DNA of 64,000 nt from Piezodorus guildinii (lineage: Eukaryota > Arthropoda > Insecta > Hemiptera > Pentatomidae), in assembly GCA_023052935.1 (NCBI GenBank), contig CM041297.1, positions 6,934,280 through 6,998,279 of the forward strand. Direction: 5' to 3'. The notes below the pieces were generated by a model that saw nothing but the letters and a program-made list of their open reading frames with translations, searched no databases and was not told the DNA's origin. This document shows, piece by piece, positions 31,065-40,214 of this stretch. A program made the position numbers and the translations under genes. Positions within the stretch are counted from its first letter, which is position 1. Each line of letters starts with the position of its first letter.

Positions 31065-31400
31065 TTGAAAATAATTAAATTCCAATTTTCAACAGAAATA
31101 CACGTTTGAAGTATTCTAAATTCCAAAAGATCCACAAAATGGTTGATGCGTCTGTGTATGTTGGAAGCTCAGCTCAAAAAATAAATGCAGCATAAAACTT
31201 AATTAAATATTTACGATAATATTGTAGCTATTATTATGATATTATAAATATGATGTTACAAATTTTTTTTCAACAATAATGATGAACAATAAGTGCCACT
31301 TTATACTAAGCATTTCACACCTATTTAAGATTTTCATAAAACGACTCAAATCATATTGATTAAACCTATGACATTGTTCTAAAATTAAGTGAGAGAAGGT
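31065..31400 (-). mobile_element. Family A fragment, diverged
   Basis: Reverse-orientation right half: aattccaattttcaacagaa, atgcgtctgtgtatgttgga, then agtgccactttatactaagc and ttaagattttcataaaacga. It lacks both termini. Confidence 0.6.
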
Positions 31401-31621
31401 TTTCTTCTGATCTAAATACTTTGAGGAGACTTAAGTAGATATATTTGTATTTAAAAGAAAAATTTTCTAAATTACCTTTAATTCTGTAGATTAAAATATT
31501 AATAATTTCATATTGTTAGTTTTATACCGTGAGTGAAAAAGTAAATGTTTGAAATATGTAATCATAATGTATTGAAATTTATAGATAAATTTTATTAAAG
31601 AAGATTTGAATTTGATGTATT

Positions 31622-32512
31622 TTTACTTTCACTTACTATATATAGTAAGGGAAAGTATTGCGATCGTGAAAATTTTCGAATTCCAGTTTTCAACGGAAAT
31701 ACACATTTTAGGGTCCCTTGAGTCCAAATAACTAATTCCCGAAAAATGGTCTGTGTGTTTGTGTGTGGTAACTCCCGGGCGTAAACGGTAAGTCCTATGA
31801 AACTGAAATTTCATATTTAAGACAAATATACACCCGAGACGATACAAAACCTTTCTCATCGAAATGAGCTTACCAGAAGAGCCACTTTATACCATGCATT
31901 TTGCACCTTTTTTCGATTTTCTCAAAAACGGTTTCGACGATTTGAAAAAATTGAATGGGCTTTAATATCATTTAGGTTTCATTCGGAATAAAATGGTCTG
32001 ACAGGGCTTAAATGCCGATATGTTAAATTTTCTTTCTCTAAAGTACCTTTAATTTTGTTGATTCTATAAAAATAATTATATTATCTTGTTACCACTGATG
32101 AAAAACAGGTAAATATATAAATTGAATGAATTAGATACCCAACTAAAGGAGAAAACATAAAAAAATATTTTTTTAATGCAATTTTTCATTTTTGAACATA
32201 AGATCAGTAATATACATGTATGATATACCGTTGGAAAGATAAAGATTTTAGAAAAAATATTATCTCATACACAAGCTTTTAAAAGTTAGTAGAGAGTGAT
32301 GAAAAGCTGATAAAACTAAGTAATTGTTTTAGATAATAATACGAGTATAATATATATTTTAATAAAACACATGTTTCTATAGAAATTTAACTTAATTAAT
32401 TCTTTAATAGTTTCGAGTATTTTTATCTTTAACTTTAATTGAAAATTCTTTCATTGGTTCTAAAAATGGAGGTAAGTGGAAGTCGTGTGTTGCACGCACC
32501 AGATTTTTTGAT
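31622..32512 (-). mobile_element. Family A, full-length reference copy (Helentron-like candidate)
   Basis: The best complete copy of the window's commonest repeat, ~890 bp with no coding capacity. One end has the subterminal actttcactta (31625-31635) overlapping an 18-bp perfect palindrome cttactatatatagtaag (31632-31649). The other has the inverted partner taagtggaagt (32473-32483), followed by gtgtgttgcacgcaccagat. A variable (GT)n/(AC)n box sits near 31760. Subterminal inverted repeats, a terminal hairpin on one side, an internal microsatellite, frequent tandem joins and no obvious TSD are features reported for Helentron-associated elements such as Drosophila DINE-1. No Rep/helicase gene is present here, so the class is inference. 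Confidence 0.8.
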
Positions 32513-32815
32513 GCATTATGATAGGACTAAGGATTAACAATGACAATCCTCCTCCTCACAATTATCCTCGTTGTCCTGAGGTCTTGGTCTTGCCCTCTGA
32601 CGTTCCTGATGGGAGCTATGGAACATTAGCTGGACCAAACTACAATAATGGCCGCTTCCCGTTTCCAAATCCTCTCTAATCGTCGTCCTTGGCAGGTTCT
32701 CACCGCAATTAGCGATCTCTATCGGCCGAAAGAAGGAATGTAAATTACTGTTTGGTCTTCATTATATCCGACTTCGTGAACAATCTTACCTCTCACCTCT
32801 ACCTTATTAGACAAA
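32513..32815. other. Unassigned mixed-composition segment
   Basis: Pyrimidine-rich on the plus strand in its first half. No motif-bearing ORF and no second copy in the window. Confidence 0.3.
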
Positions 32816-32865
32816 ATAAAAAAAAAAAAAAAAAAAAATATATATATAAAAAAAAAATATATATA

Positions 32866-33240
32866 TATCTTGAAATTTACAACAGTATTAAAATAAATAC
32901 ATCAGGTAAATGAGAGGAAAATACATTAAATTGTCATGATACACTGGTAGAGAAACTAGCCATTGGCACCACTTTAATGAATAGTCGGATTCAAAAGGCC
33001 ATCTACTCTTCACAAGACATAGAGGATTATCAGGAATGAAAGAGGATGCAAGGATTCAAATCGGCGAGTTACGATTGAAATGAAGTTTATCATGTAAGGC
33101 GAATCAGCGACATATGGAACACTAAGGTCGTTGTGGATGAGTTTATTCGAGACAAAGTAAGGAGCTGTGAGGATATTACGTATCTTTTTGGAGTGTAAGG
33201 TTTGGATACCGAAGTCATGTAGTCATGTAGATGGGCCTTT
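32866..33240 (-). mobile_element. Jockey-type LINE (family D) 3' fragment
   Basis: Preceded by a mixed A/TA tract (32819-32860). The coding strand retains decayed versions of the APYFVTNKLI, HDLN, ADLAR and PRRLK motifs, and the 3' UTR (tttcaag with caactgt-like box). Truncated near 33240 at gtagatgggccttt. Confidence 0.7.
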
Positions 33241-33337
33241 TAATAATAATAATGATAAATTCTTTATTTATTCTGGGACAAGTCCCTTCGGAATAATGCT
33301 ACTGACAAATTAAATTAGAGCTTCAATGTCTTAGAGT

Positions 33338-33340
<3 letters not shown>
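33241..33340 (-). mobile_element. Unknown LINE 3' tip
   Basis: The minus strand ends gggacttgtcccagaataaa, then taaagaatttatcattatta: an AATAAA-like signal with an ATT-rich tail, as in LINE 3' ends. Its family cannot be told. Confidence 0.4.
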
Positions 33341-33341
<1 letters not shown>

Positions 33342-33398
<57 letters not shown>

Positions 33399-33410
33399 AT
33401 ATATATAAAA
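33342..33410. repeat. (TA)n microsatellite
   Basis: TA repeats with a single interruption; the ORF crossing it is low complexity. Confidence 0.93.
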
Positions 33411-33464
33411 TAAATAAAAGGCAACAGAAACGACAAAGAAAATGAATAATAGTTATAAATGCAT

Positions 33465-33466
<2 letters not shown>

Positions 33467-33502
<36 letters not shown>

Positions 33503-33687
33503 CTTACCCTCTGGTTTTATTTTCGAACAAAATACAAATACAAATATAATATGTATAGCTGTCAGATTTGTCCTTCTGTTACCCGGAGGTATTCTAAAGA
33601 GGATTGCTATATGCGCTGGATGCACTAGTAATCTTTCAAGGGCTTCTTCTAAGCCTTTATTTATCCATTGCAGAATGGGAGGGACCA
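33467..33687 (-). mobile_element. Retroposed poly-A fragment with TSD
   Basis: A 221-bp insertion with a ~35-base poly-A tail (T run at 33467-33502), flanked by perfect 13-bp TSDs tataaatgcatag (33454-33466 and 33688-33700). The minus strand is open over the non-tail part (PILQWINKGLEEALERLLVH, then IAILFRIPPGNRRTN). I do not recognise the protein; it could be the end of a LINE ORF or of a retrocopied mRNA. The tail and TSD show L1/LINE-type retroposition. Confidence 0.7.
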
Positions 33688-33861
33688 TATAAATGCATAG
33701 GTAGCTTCTTATAATAATTTAGGAAAACAAACAGAACAAATTAGACGAGAATAAAAAGATAAAAATATGTTCATATATACGTTGCAAAATAAATTATGCA
33801 CAAAATAAAATTTATAAATCTTTAATATAAAAAATAAAATGTGATAAATAATCTTTTCTCT

Positions 33862-34318
33862 CTGCCGATTTTTATTGAAATTTGCAAATCACCTGAGGTC
33901 ACTTGAAGATTGGATAGACAGAAAGTGTTTGAATAACCGGGATTTGAAGGTAGGAAGAGTATTGGAATGACGGATATAAGAAGGAATAGAATTCCATATG
34001 GACGAGGATAGGATAAGGAAAGATCTGTCGAAAGCTGCGGTTCGATGAGGCGTTATATACAGGTCTGAAGACCGTGAACGAGTTTTGCGGGAGTGGATGG
34101 AGGATTTAAATGAAAGTATATCAGAGATGTACGATGGACGTTGGGATCGGAGAACTTGGTAGAGAAAGGATGCCAGGAAGTACTTAGATAGGTAGGAAGG
34201 GTAAAGCCACTTCAACTCCTCGTAGAATCGAGTTACAGAGGTGTCCCTGGATATCCCAAAGATGAAACGTATTGTTTTAGTCAAAAACGGTGAACAATTT
34301 CTTGCCTATTTAGTCTTA
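33862..34318 (-). pseudogene. LINE ORF2 C terminus (family F)
   Basis: 131 codons open (34284-33889), preceded by related sequence in frame. Readable: KTIRFIFGISRDTSVTRFYE, LKWLYPSYLSKYF, PSYISDILSF, RSRSSDLYITPHRTAAFDRS, IWNSIPSYIR and LPTFKSRLFKHFL. This order (R-x-IFGLRR..., LGWLP, P-Y-L, WNSLP-x-x-IR, FK-x-x-L-x-x-x-L) is common at the C terminus of CR1/Jockey-like ORF2 proteins. It is distinct from family D. Confidence 0.72.
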
Positions 34319-34319
34319 T

Positions 34320-34346
34320 ATGATGATATATGTTTTGGGCCAAATC
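34320..34346 (-). mobile_element. Jockey (family D) sliver
   Basis: A few bases (gggccaaatcagcaacata) match family D. A D-type fragment resumes at 34625, so an insertion or rearrangement of ~280 bp of AT-rich sequence lies between. Confidence 0.4.
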
Positions 34347-34624
34347 AGCAACATAATTAGACATTTAATGTTTAGAAAATACAATCATATTTACTAATTA
34401 ATAAATACGTGAAATTTTCCTTATGTTCAAGTGTCAAGTTACATTTTTACTTGATTTAATTAAGACTTTCCTTAAATAAATAACAAAAATAAAAATGTTT
34501 TTATTTCTAGTAATAATATTTCAACTTGGTGATAACGCAACAATACTTTGAAGAAATCAAGACACATTTGTTTTATTTCGTAACTCCCTTAACATAAAAT
34601 ATTTCAGGTCTTCATCAGTCAAAA

Positions 34625-34848
34625 ACATTAAGGTCATTGTAAATTAGGCCATTCGTAGTAAAGTATAAAGCATTGAGAATTTCACGAAGGATTTTGGATT
34701 GTAAGGATTGGATAGGCGAGTAATTTTCAATGATTTATTTCACAAGACTTCAACTTCAAAGATCAGATGGTCTTGTAAATGAGCCTTTTATAGTTACCTA
34801 GAAGGTTAGAATGTCTGTCTAGTAAATGTTGAAGTGGCCAAAGCTTAA
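34625..34848 (-). mobile_element. Jockey-type LINE (family D) fragment
   Basis: The minus strand carries decayed post-palm coding from LDRHSNL (near 34820) to the equivalent of LQSKILREIL (near 34690). No termini. Confidence 0.6.
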
Positions 34849-34853
34849 CATTA

Positions 34854-35590
34854 CTTTTACTTACCTATATATGAAATATTTAGTTAGGGAAAATTACTGC
34901 GATCGTGAAAATTCAGTTATTCAACTGAAATACACTTTTTAGGGTCCGCTCAGTCTAAATAACCTAGTCTAACTAAAATTCGTACGTACGAAACTGAATT
35001 ATCGTATTTAAGACAACTATACGTCCTAGATGGTACTGCATTGTTTTCATTAAAATCGTATAATCAGAAGAGCCACTTTATATCATGCATTGTGCACGAT
35101 ATAAACACCTACGATTTTCTCATAAACAGCTCTAACGATTTTCATTGAACTTACTAACTACATCGCTGTAAAATGAAATAATTTTCAAAATTTGATGTAG
35201 GTGTCATTATGATTGAAATAGTTATCTAGAGCTTAAATGCTGATATTTAAGGAGAAAACAGCAAGAATATATTTTTGTATTCCCTTTTTTGTGTTTTTTA
35301 ATATATTACTGTTCTTATGTTCATAAAGTTCTTATATAGATGTACAATATATTGTTGAAAATCAAAAGAATTTAGAAAAAATATTAGCACATGAAAAAAA
35401 ATGCAAAAGTTAATGGATAGTGATGAAAAGCCGATATGATTTGTAGATGTAGATGAAATCTGTAGATAATCGAAATAATAGATTAATTATTATAACACAT
35501 GTTTCCATCGAAACTCAATGTAATAAATTGTTTAACCCTTTTACATCTCTCTATTTGAAAATTCTTAAACAGATTTCAACAACGGATTTT
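34854..35590 (-). mobile_element. Family A, diverged near-complete copy
   Basis: Right end tacttttacttacctatata and gcgatcgtgaaaattc. It runs through agccactttatatcatgcat and tacaatatattgttgaaaat to ttgaaaattcttaaacagat, close to the left terminus, which is replaced by a T-rich run. Confidence 0.75.
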
Positions 35591-35621
35591 TTTATTGGCA
35601 CCTTTTTTTTTTTTTTAAATA

Positions 35622-36455
35622 TTTTATCCTATGCTGATGACACTTGTGTGTTATCAGTCAATAATGATCTACTATTGCCTCTCAAACTCTTCAATCCCAC
35701 ATCAGAGACCTTGAAGTATGGTGTCAGAATTGGAGAATCAAAATTAATTCCAACAAATCCCACCAAATTACCTTTACCCTTCGTCATAAACCTACGACAT
35801 CCTGCCCTACAGTGTCCTTTAATAATATTCCGCTAGTCCCGGTTGAACAGATTCGCTACCTAAGACTCCTACTTGACAAACAACTAACTTGGAATCCGCA
35901 CACTAGACTGAAACGACAAGAAACTGCACGCCGCTTTCGCTTTCTTCAACACTTACTGGACAGACGCTCTATCCTTCCACTTAACTACAAAAGGCTCATC
36001 TTCATTACCATCATAAGGCCTATCTGGACGTACGGAGTTGAGCTTTGGGGCTTTACTAAACCATCGAATTCTTCCCGTATTCGATCCCTACAATCCAAAA
36101 TCCTTCGAAAACTCCTCAATGCTCCTTACTTTGTCACCAACAAACTCATCCATAAAGACCTTAATGTCCCATATGTTGCTGATTTGGCCCGTACGAGGTA
36201 TCATTCCTTCCATGACAAACTCTACTCCCACATTAACCCACTAGTTTCAATCCTTGCTTCTTCTACCATTCCTGGCAATCCTCCGAGGCGTCTGAAAAGA
36301 AGATGGCCTCGAGACCTTCTTGTGTTGATTACCTAGTGGAGTGTTGCCAATGGACATATTCTCTTCATGTCTTTTCATGTATATTATCTATATTATGAGC
36401 CAATTTACTTGATGTATTCACTAATACAGTTGTAAATTTCAATAAATTAATAAAT
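35622..36455 (+). mobile_element. Jockey-type LINE (family D), plus-strand copy
   Basis: 5'-truncated within the catalytic box (YADDTCVLSVNNDLL, 35631). Reads through the thumb to PPRRLKRRWPRDLLVLIT and a stop at 36336, then a 3' UTR with cagttgtaaatttcaataaa and an A-rich tail to ~36466. Confidence 0.87.
35812..36336 (+). pseudogene. Jockey RT C-terminal region, 174 codons
   Basis: Motifs: SFNNIPLVPVEQIRYLRLLL, DKQLTWNPHTRLKRQETARR, PIWTYGVELWGFTKPSNSS, APYFVTNKLIHKDLNVPYVA and NPPRRLKRRWPRDLL. The preceding segment with YADD lies in another frame (35453-35836), so a frameshift separates palm and thumb. It cannot encode a working enzyme. Confidence 0.82.
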
Positions 36456-36759
36456 AAAAAAAAAATTATATTTGTATTTTTAATTTAATTTTAATTTTAT
36501 ATAACTTTGTGTATATAAATATTTACTTTAGATGCTAAGTCTTATGTTGTATTGTTTTGTTATTTGATAGTATGATTTTTAATATGTTGTTTTATGATGT
36601 ATATCCGATTTTTGTTTTTTAATTCTTGGTGTATATGTATCTGAAAGAAAATATAAAATGGTGAAGAAGGAAAAAAAACACAGGGAAAATGAATAAAGAA
36701 AAAAAACTTTTTAAAAAGAGTAGAAAAGGGGAAAAAATATATTATTGTATTTATAATTA
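36456..36759. other. AT-rich stretch without a feature
   Basis: Follows the Jockey A-rich tail. Only low-complexity sequence and A runs are seen. Confidence 0.3.
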
Positions 36760-37505
36760 AAGGTTTGAAATTATAATGTTGATAATATTGCTATAGAAAA
36801 GAATTGGTACGCTGTGTTATAGCAATCCAATTAAGTTGGGCAGCATCATTTTGTTTTGTTTATAAATAAAGTGAATCTCTCTCTTACAACACGTTTATCG
36901 TTTAGGGTATTGTAACTGGAACATTTTATCTCAGTTGCACCTTATAATAGATAGTTAAGCCTATAACGTCTTAAGCTGACCACAGAGGGACTTTAATTAA
37001 AACAGCTAAATATGCTGTTATTGTTAATATTGCGAAGTATATGAAGGTGTTCTTAGCAAGACTCGCCAGATATTACAGCGATGTTATACCTTATAGCAAA
37101 CTGCGGTAAGCCCGAGATACAATACACTAAGGGATTTATATTATCTCGGTCATAGTTTTAAGGGGGGATGTAGTGTTGTAGGTGAAGTTTAAAACTTATT
37201 ATAGTTTACGTTGTTTTTATAAATAATGTTAGCTAGACAAGTTGCCGTAGGCTACACTGCGATAGTAAGCACCCCAGAAGCTGCTCCCCCGTGATGAGCT
37301 TGCTCAAGATTGTAAGAGTACTTAAAGTTTTAATTACTAGCCAACTTATAATGGAATTTCCTTAATCCAAACCTAATAATAAATTCATCTGGATCCCCGA
37401 ACTGGGCCCTCACAACCTCCTAACCTCGCTAGGTAGGTAGGTAGGTATCTCCACTTCTAGTTACAATTATACCTTCATTACAAACTTCCTTCTTAACTCT
37501 CCTCT
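36760..37505 (+). other. Possible LTR-retroelement remnant
   Basis: Two LTR-edge-like features: a 3' edge (aataaagtgaatctctctct followed by tacaaca, ~36866-36891), and a purine run aaggggggatg at 37160-37170 followed by tgtagtgttgtagg, which resembles a polypurine tract before a 5' LTR edge. Only ~275 bp lie between, and the two putative LTR sequences do not match each other. Suggestive only. Confidence 0.3.
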
Positions 37506-37639
37506 TTTTGCAGGATATTCGAGAAAAAACTCCATTACCTGAAGTTAAAGCTTATTATGATAATTAAAAAAGTGATTTGGATTTAAGGGTATTACTTATT
37601 GGATTATATTGAAAGTGAAAAAATCCTTAAAACTTTTAA

Positions 37640-38080
37640 TTACATTCAAGACGAATCTCCCAAGAAATAATCTAGTGGCCATAATATCTTTAAAATCTCA
37701 GAAAAAATCACTTAAAAAGGGATCGATTGATGAAAAATATACCACACAAGAAATAAGCTTTAGTGCTTTACGCAGTGGTTTTATATTGAAGCCTCATACA
37801 AGACTAAAAATATAAGAAATGCTAGAAGATGTCGTTACTACAACACGTTCAAACTCCAGTCTATTGCAAAAAGCTCATATATGCAAGTATTAATCAGACT
37901 TATTTAGGCATATAGCATCGAGCTTGAGGTTTCACTAAATCACTTATTTTCTCCTACATTCAATCCTTCGAAAAACTGAATATCCTTAATTAATCACAAA
38001 TCAATCATTCATAATCTCTTAAACATCCATTTGAGTTGGACATTGTTAGGTGGTTCAAGTTAATGAAAAGTATTTATTAT
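37640..38080 (+). mobile_element. Possible Jockey (family D) relic
   Basis: Very diverged similarity to D coding sequence: cctcatacaagactaaaaat, then atattaatcagacttatttagg-like stretches and aatccttcgaaaaactgaa. No open frame remains. Confidence 0.4.
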
Positions 38081-38147
38081 TCTTTACCAACTCTATATAT
38101 GGTATATTAATCTGAAAATTAAGTACGTGCTTAGGAATAGAAAAAAT

Positions 38148-38322
38148 ATTTTTTTTTTCTTTTTTTTTTTTTTTTAGGAGTAAGGACGGGAACTGATATA
38201 GAGTAAAACTCTCCGGCACCGAGACGCAACCTCAAAATTATTTTCTCTTATTTTCATAATTTGGTTAATCAGGGTGCGCGCGCACTAAATAGTTTCTCAG
38301 TCACCCTATCCTCCAAAATTAA
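38148..38322 (-). mobile_element. SINE S2, diverged copy
   Basis: Begins with a poly-T run on the plus strand (38148-38175, the tail). The minus strand ends at its 5' side with ggtgactgagaaactattta and gtgcgcgcgcaccc, matching the order gtgaccgagatagatagcgc at 25757-25974. The element tail and the gagagttttactc box are also shared. Confidence 0.5.
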
Positions 38323-38394
38323 ATAAACAAAACAATCTCTAACTAAAATTTTTATTCTAATAAAATTATTATGATTTTTATTTTCAATATTCAT

Positions 38395-39110
38395 AGCCAT
38401 CGAGAAATGGTGTCAGAACTGAATAGTCAAAATAAATTCTAACAAATCCACCAAATCATCATTACCATTCGTAGCAAACCGATGATCTCCTGCCTACAGT
38501 ACCTTTAATAACATTACCCTTACTCCGTAGAACAAATCCGATACCTAGGACTCATCTTGACAAACGTCTGACTTGAAATCCTCTCACAAGAATTATTCTT
38601 TCAATTTATTTATTGAGATATATTACAATTTGTTTCTACTTAAACAATGTAATATGAGATCACGTTCACACAATTGATACCGATTACTATTGCACAACAC
38701 ATATCGACAAATCTTCCACTCTATTAAAAAAAGCTCTATTGTTACTATTATCAGATGCACCTGAACATATGGAATCGGCTTTGGGCTCTACTAAACCATC
38801 TGATTCCTCCAGCATCCAATCCGTACTATCCAAAATCCTAATGCCCCTTACTTCGCCACAAATAAAATCATCCATAATCTATAATCTCGTACCAGATATA
38901 GCACTTTAATTCCAAACTACCAACCCACATAAATCCCATTAACCTCCGAGCGATTGAAAATAAGATGGCCTCGGATCTACTTACTTAAATAAACACGAAG
39001 TTCTACGCTGGGTAGTTTCTTCACAAGCCTTTTCACGCCCTTTATTATAATTCAACACTTTTACTTGTTGTATTATGTGTATATACAGTTGTAAACTTCA
39101 ATAGAATGTA
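38395..39110 (+). mobile_element. Jockey-type LINE (family D), decayed plus copy
   Basis: Readable D landmarks: tcaaaataaattctaacaaa, ttgacaaacgtctgacttga, gctctactaaaccatctgat and gaaaataagatggcctcgga, then a 3' UTR with acagttgtaaacttcaatag. A ~100-bp piece of another LINE 3' UTR (38592-38690) is inserted. Many stops. Confidence 0.7.
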
Positions 39111-39115
39111 AAAAA

Positions 39116-39480
39116 AATATTATTTTTAACATTTATTTTGTAATTTGTATTTGTCCATCATTTTTAGGAAAGGTGATGATCCTCCCTATATACGCCATAA
39201 TAAAAAGGGATTTACTCAAAAAGCAAGGATGATTAGCAGTATTCGCTACTTAATGAATTGTAAGATATTTAGGTATTAATTTTATATGAGAAAATAATAC
39301 TCTTCTTAATATAATACCATGCTGGGAAGTTAGGGTGACTACGGCGGTGGAGGGCGGTCAAAGGAAGTGTTTGCGGTATTGGGTATTGTGCCCTAGGTAC
39401 AGGTGGGTTTCCACTGCCGTAAGTCAGGTATCTGGTTGAGGTATTATAAATTTTAATCAACAAAAGAAGTTATACATGTT
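39116..39480. other. No recognisable feature
   Basis: AT-rich with one GC-richer patch (39315-39430, gactacggcggtggagggcg region). No partner in the window and no ORF with motifs. Confidence 0.3.
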
Positions 39481-39482
39481 GA

Positions 39483-40214
39483 AAAATCTGGTGCGGGCAA
39501 CACACGACTTCACTTACCTTCGTTTTTAAAATCGATTAGAGAATTTCAAATATGAGTGAACTATTAAATAATTAGTTAATGGAATTTCTATAGAAACATG
39601 TATTTTATTAAAAATCGATTATATTTTATCTAAATTAATCAGTTATTTCATCGCTTTTCATCAATCTCTATTAACTTTTAAAGCTTGTGTATGAGATAAT
39701 TTTTTTATAAAATCTTTAGCTTTCAAACGGTATATCATTCATACATGTATATTACTGTTCTTATGTCAAAACAAAAAAAATCATTAAAATTATTTTTCAG
39801 TTTTCTCCTTTAGCTGTTTTCAAATTCGCAGAACTTACATATTTATCTGTTATTTATCAATGCTAACAAGATAATACGGTAATTTTTATAGAATTTACAA
39901 AATTATATGTACTTTAGAGGAAGAAAATTAAAATATCGGCATTTAAGCCCTGTCAGACCATTTTAATCAGAATGAAACCTACATGATATCAAAGCCCATT
40001 AAATTTTACATCGATATAGCGAGTTTAATCAAAATCGTCGGAACCGTTTTACAGAAAATCGAAAAAAGGTTCAAAATGCATGGTATAAAGTGGCTCTTCT
40101 GGTAAGCTCATTTTGATGAAAAAGGTTTTGTAACGTCTCGGGCGTATATTTGTCTTAAATATAAAACTTCAGTTTCATAGGACTTACCGTTTCCGCCCGG
40201 GAGTTACCACACAC
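39483..40214 (+). mobile_element. Family A copy, left piece (split by hAT element)
   Basis: Left terminus aaaaatctggtgcgggcaac, then the whole central region to gggagttaccacacac. The hAT element inserted in the (AC)n box, duplicating ccacacac; the copy resumes at 42877. Confidence 0.88.
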
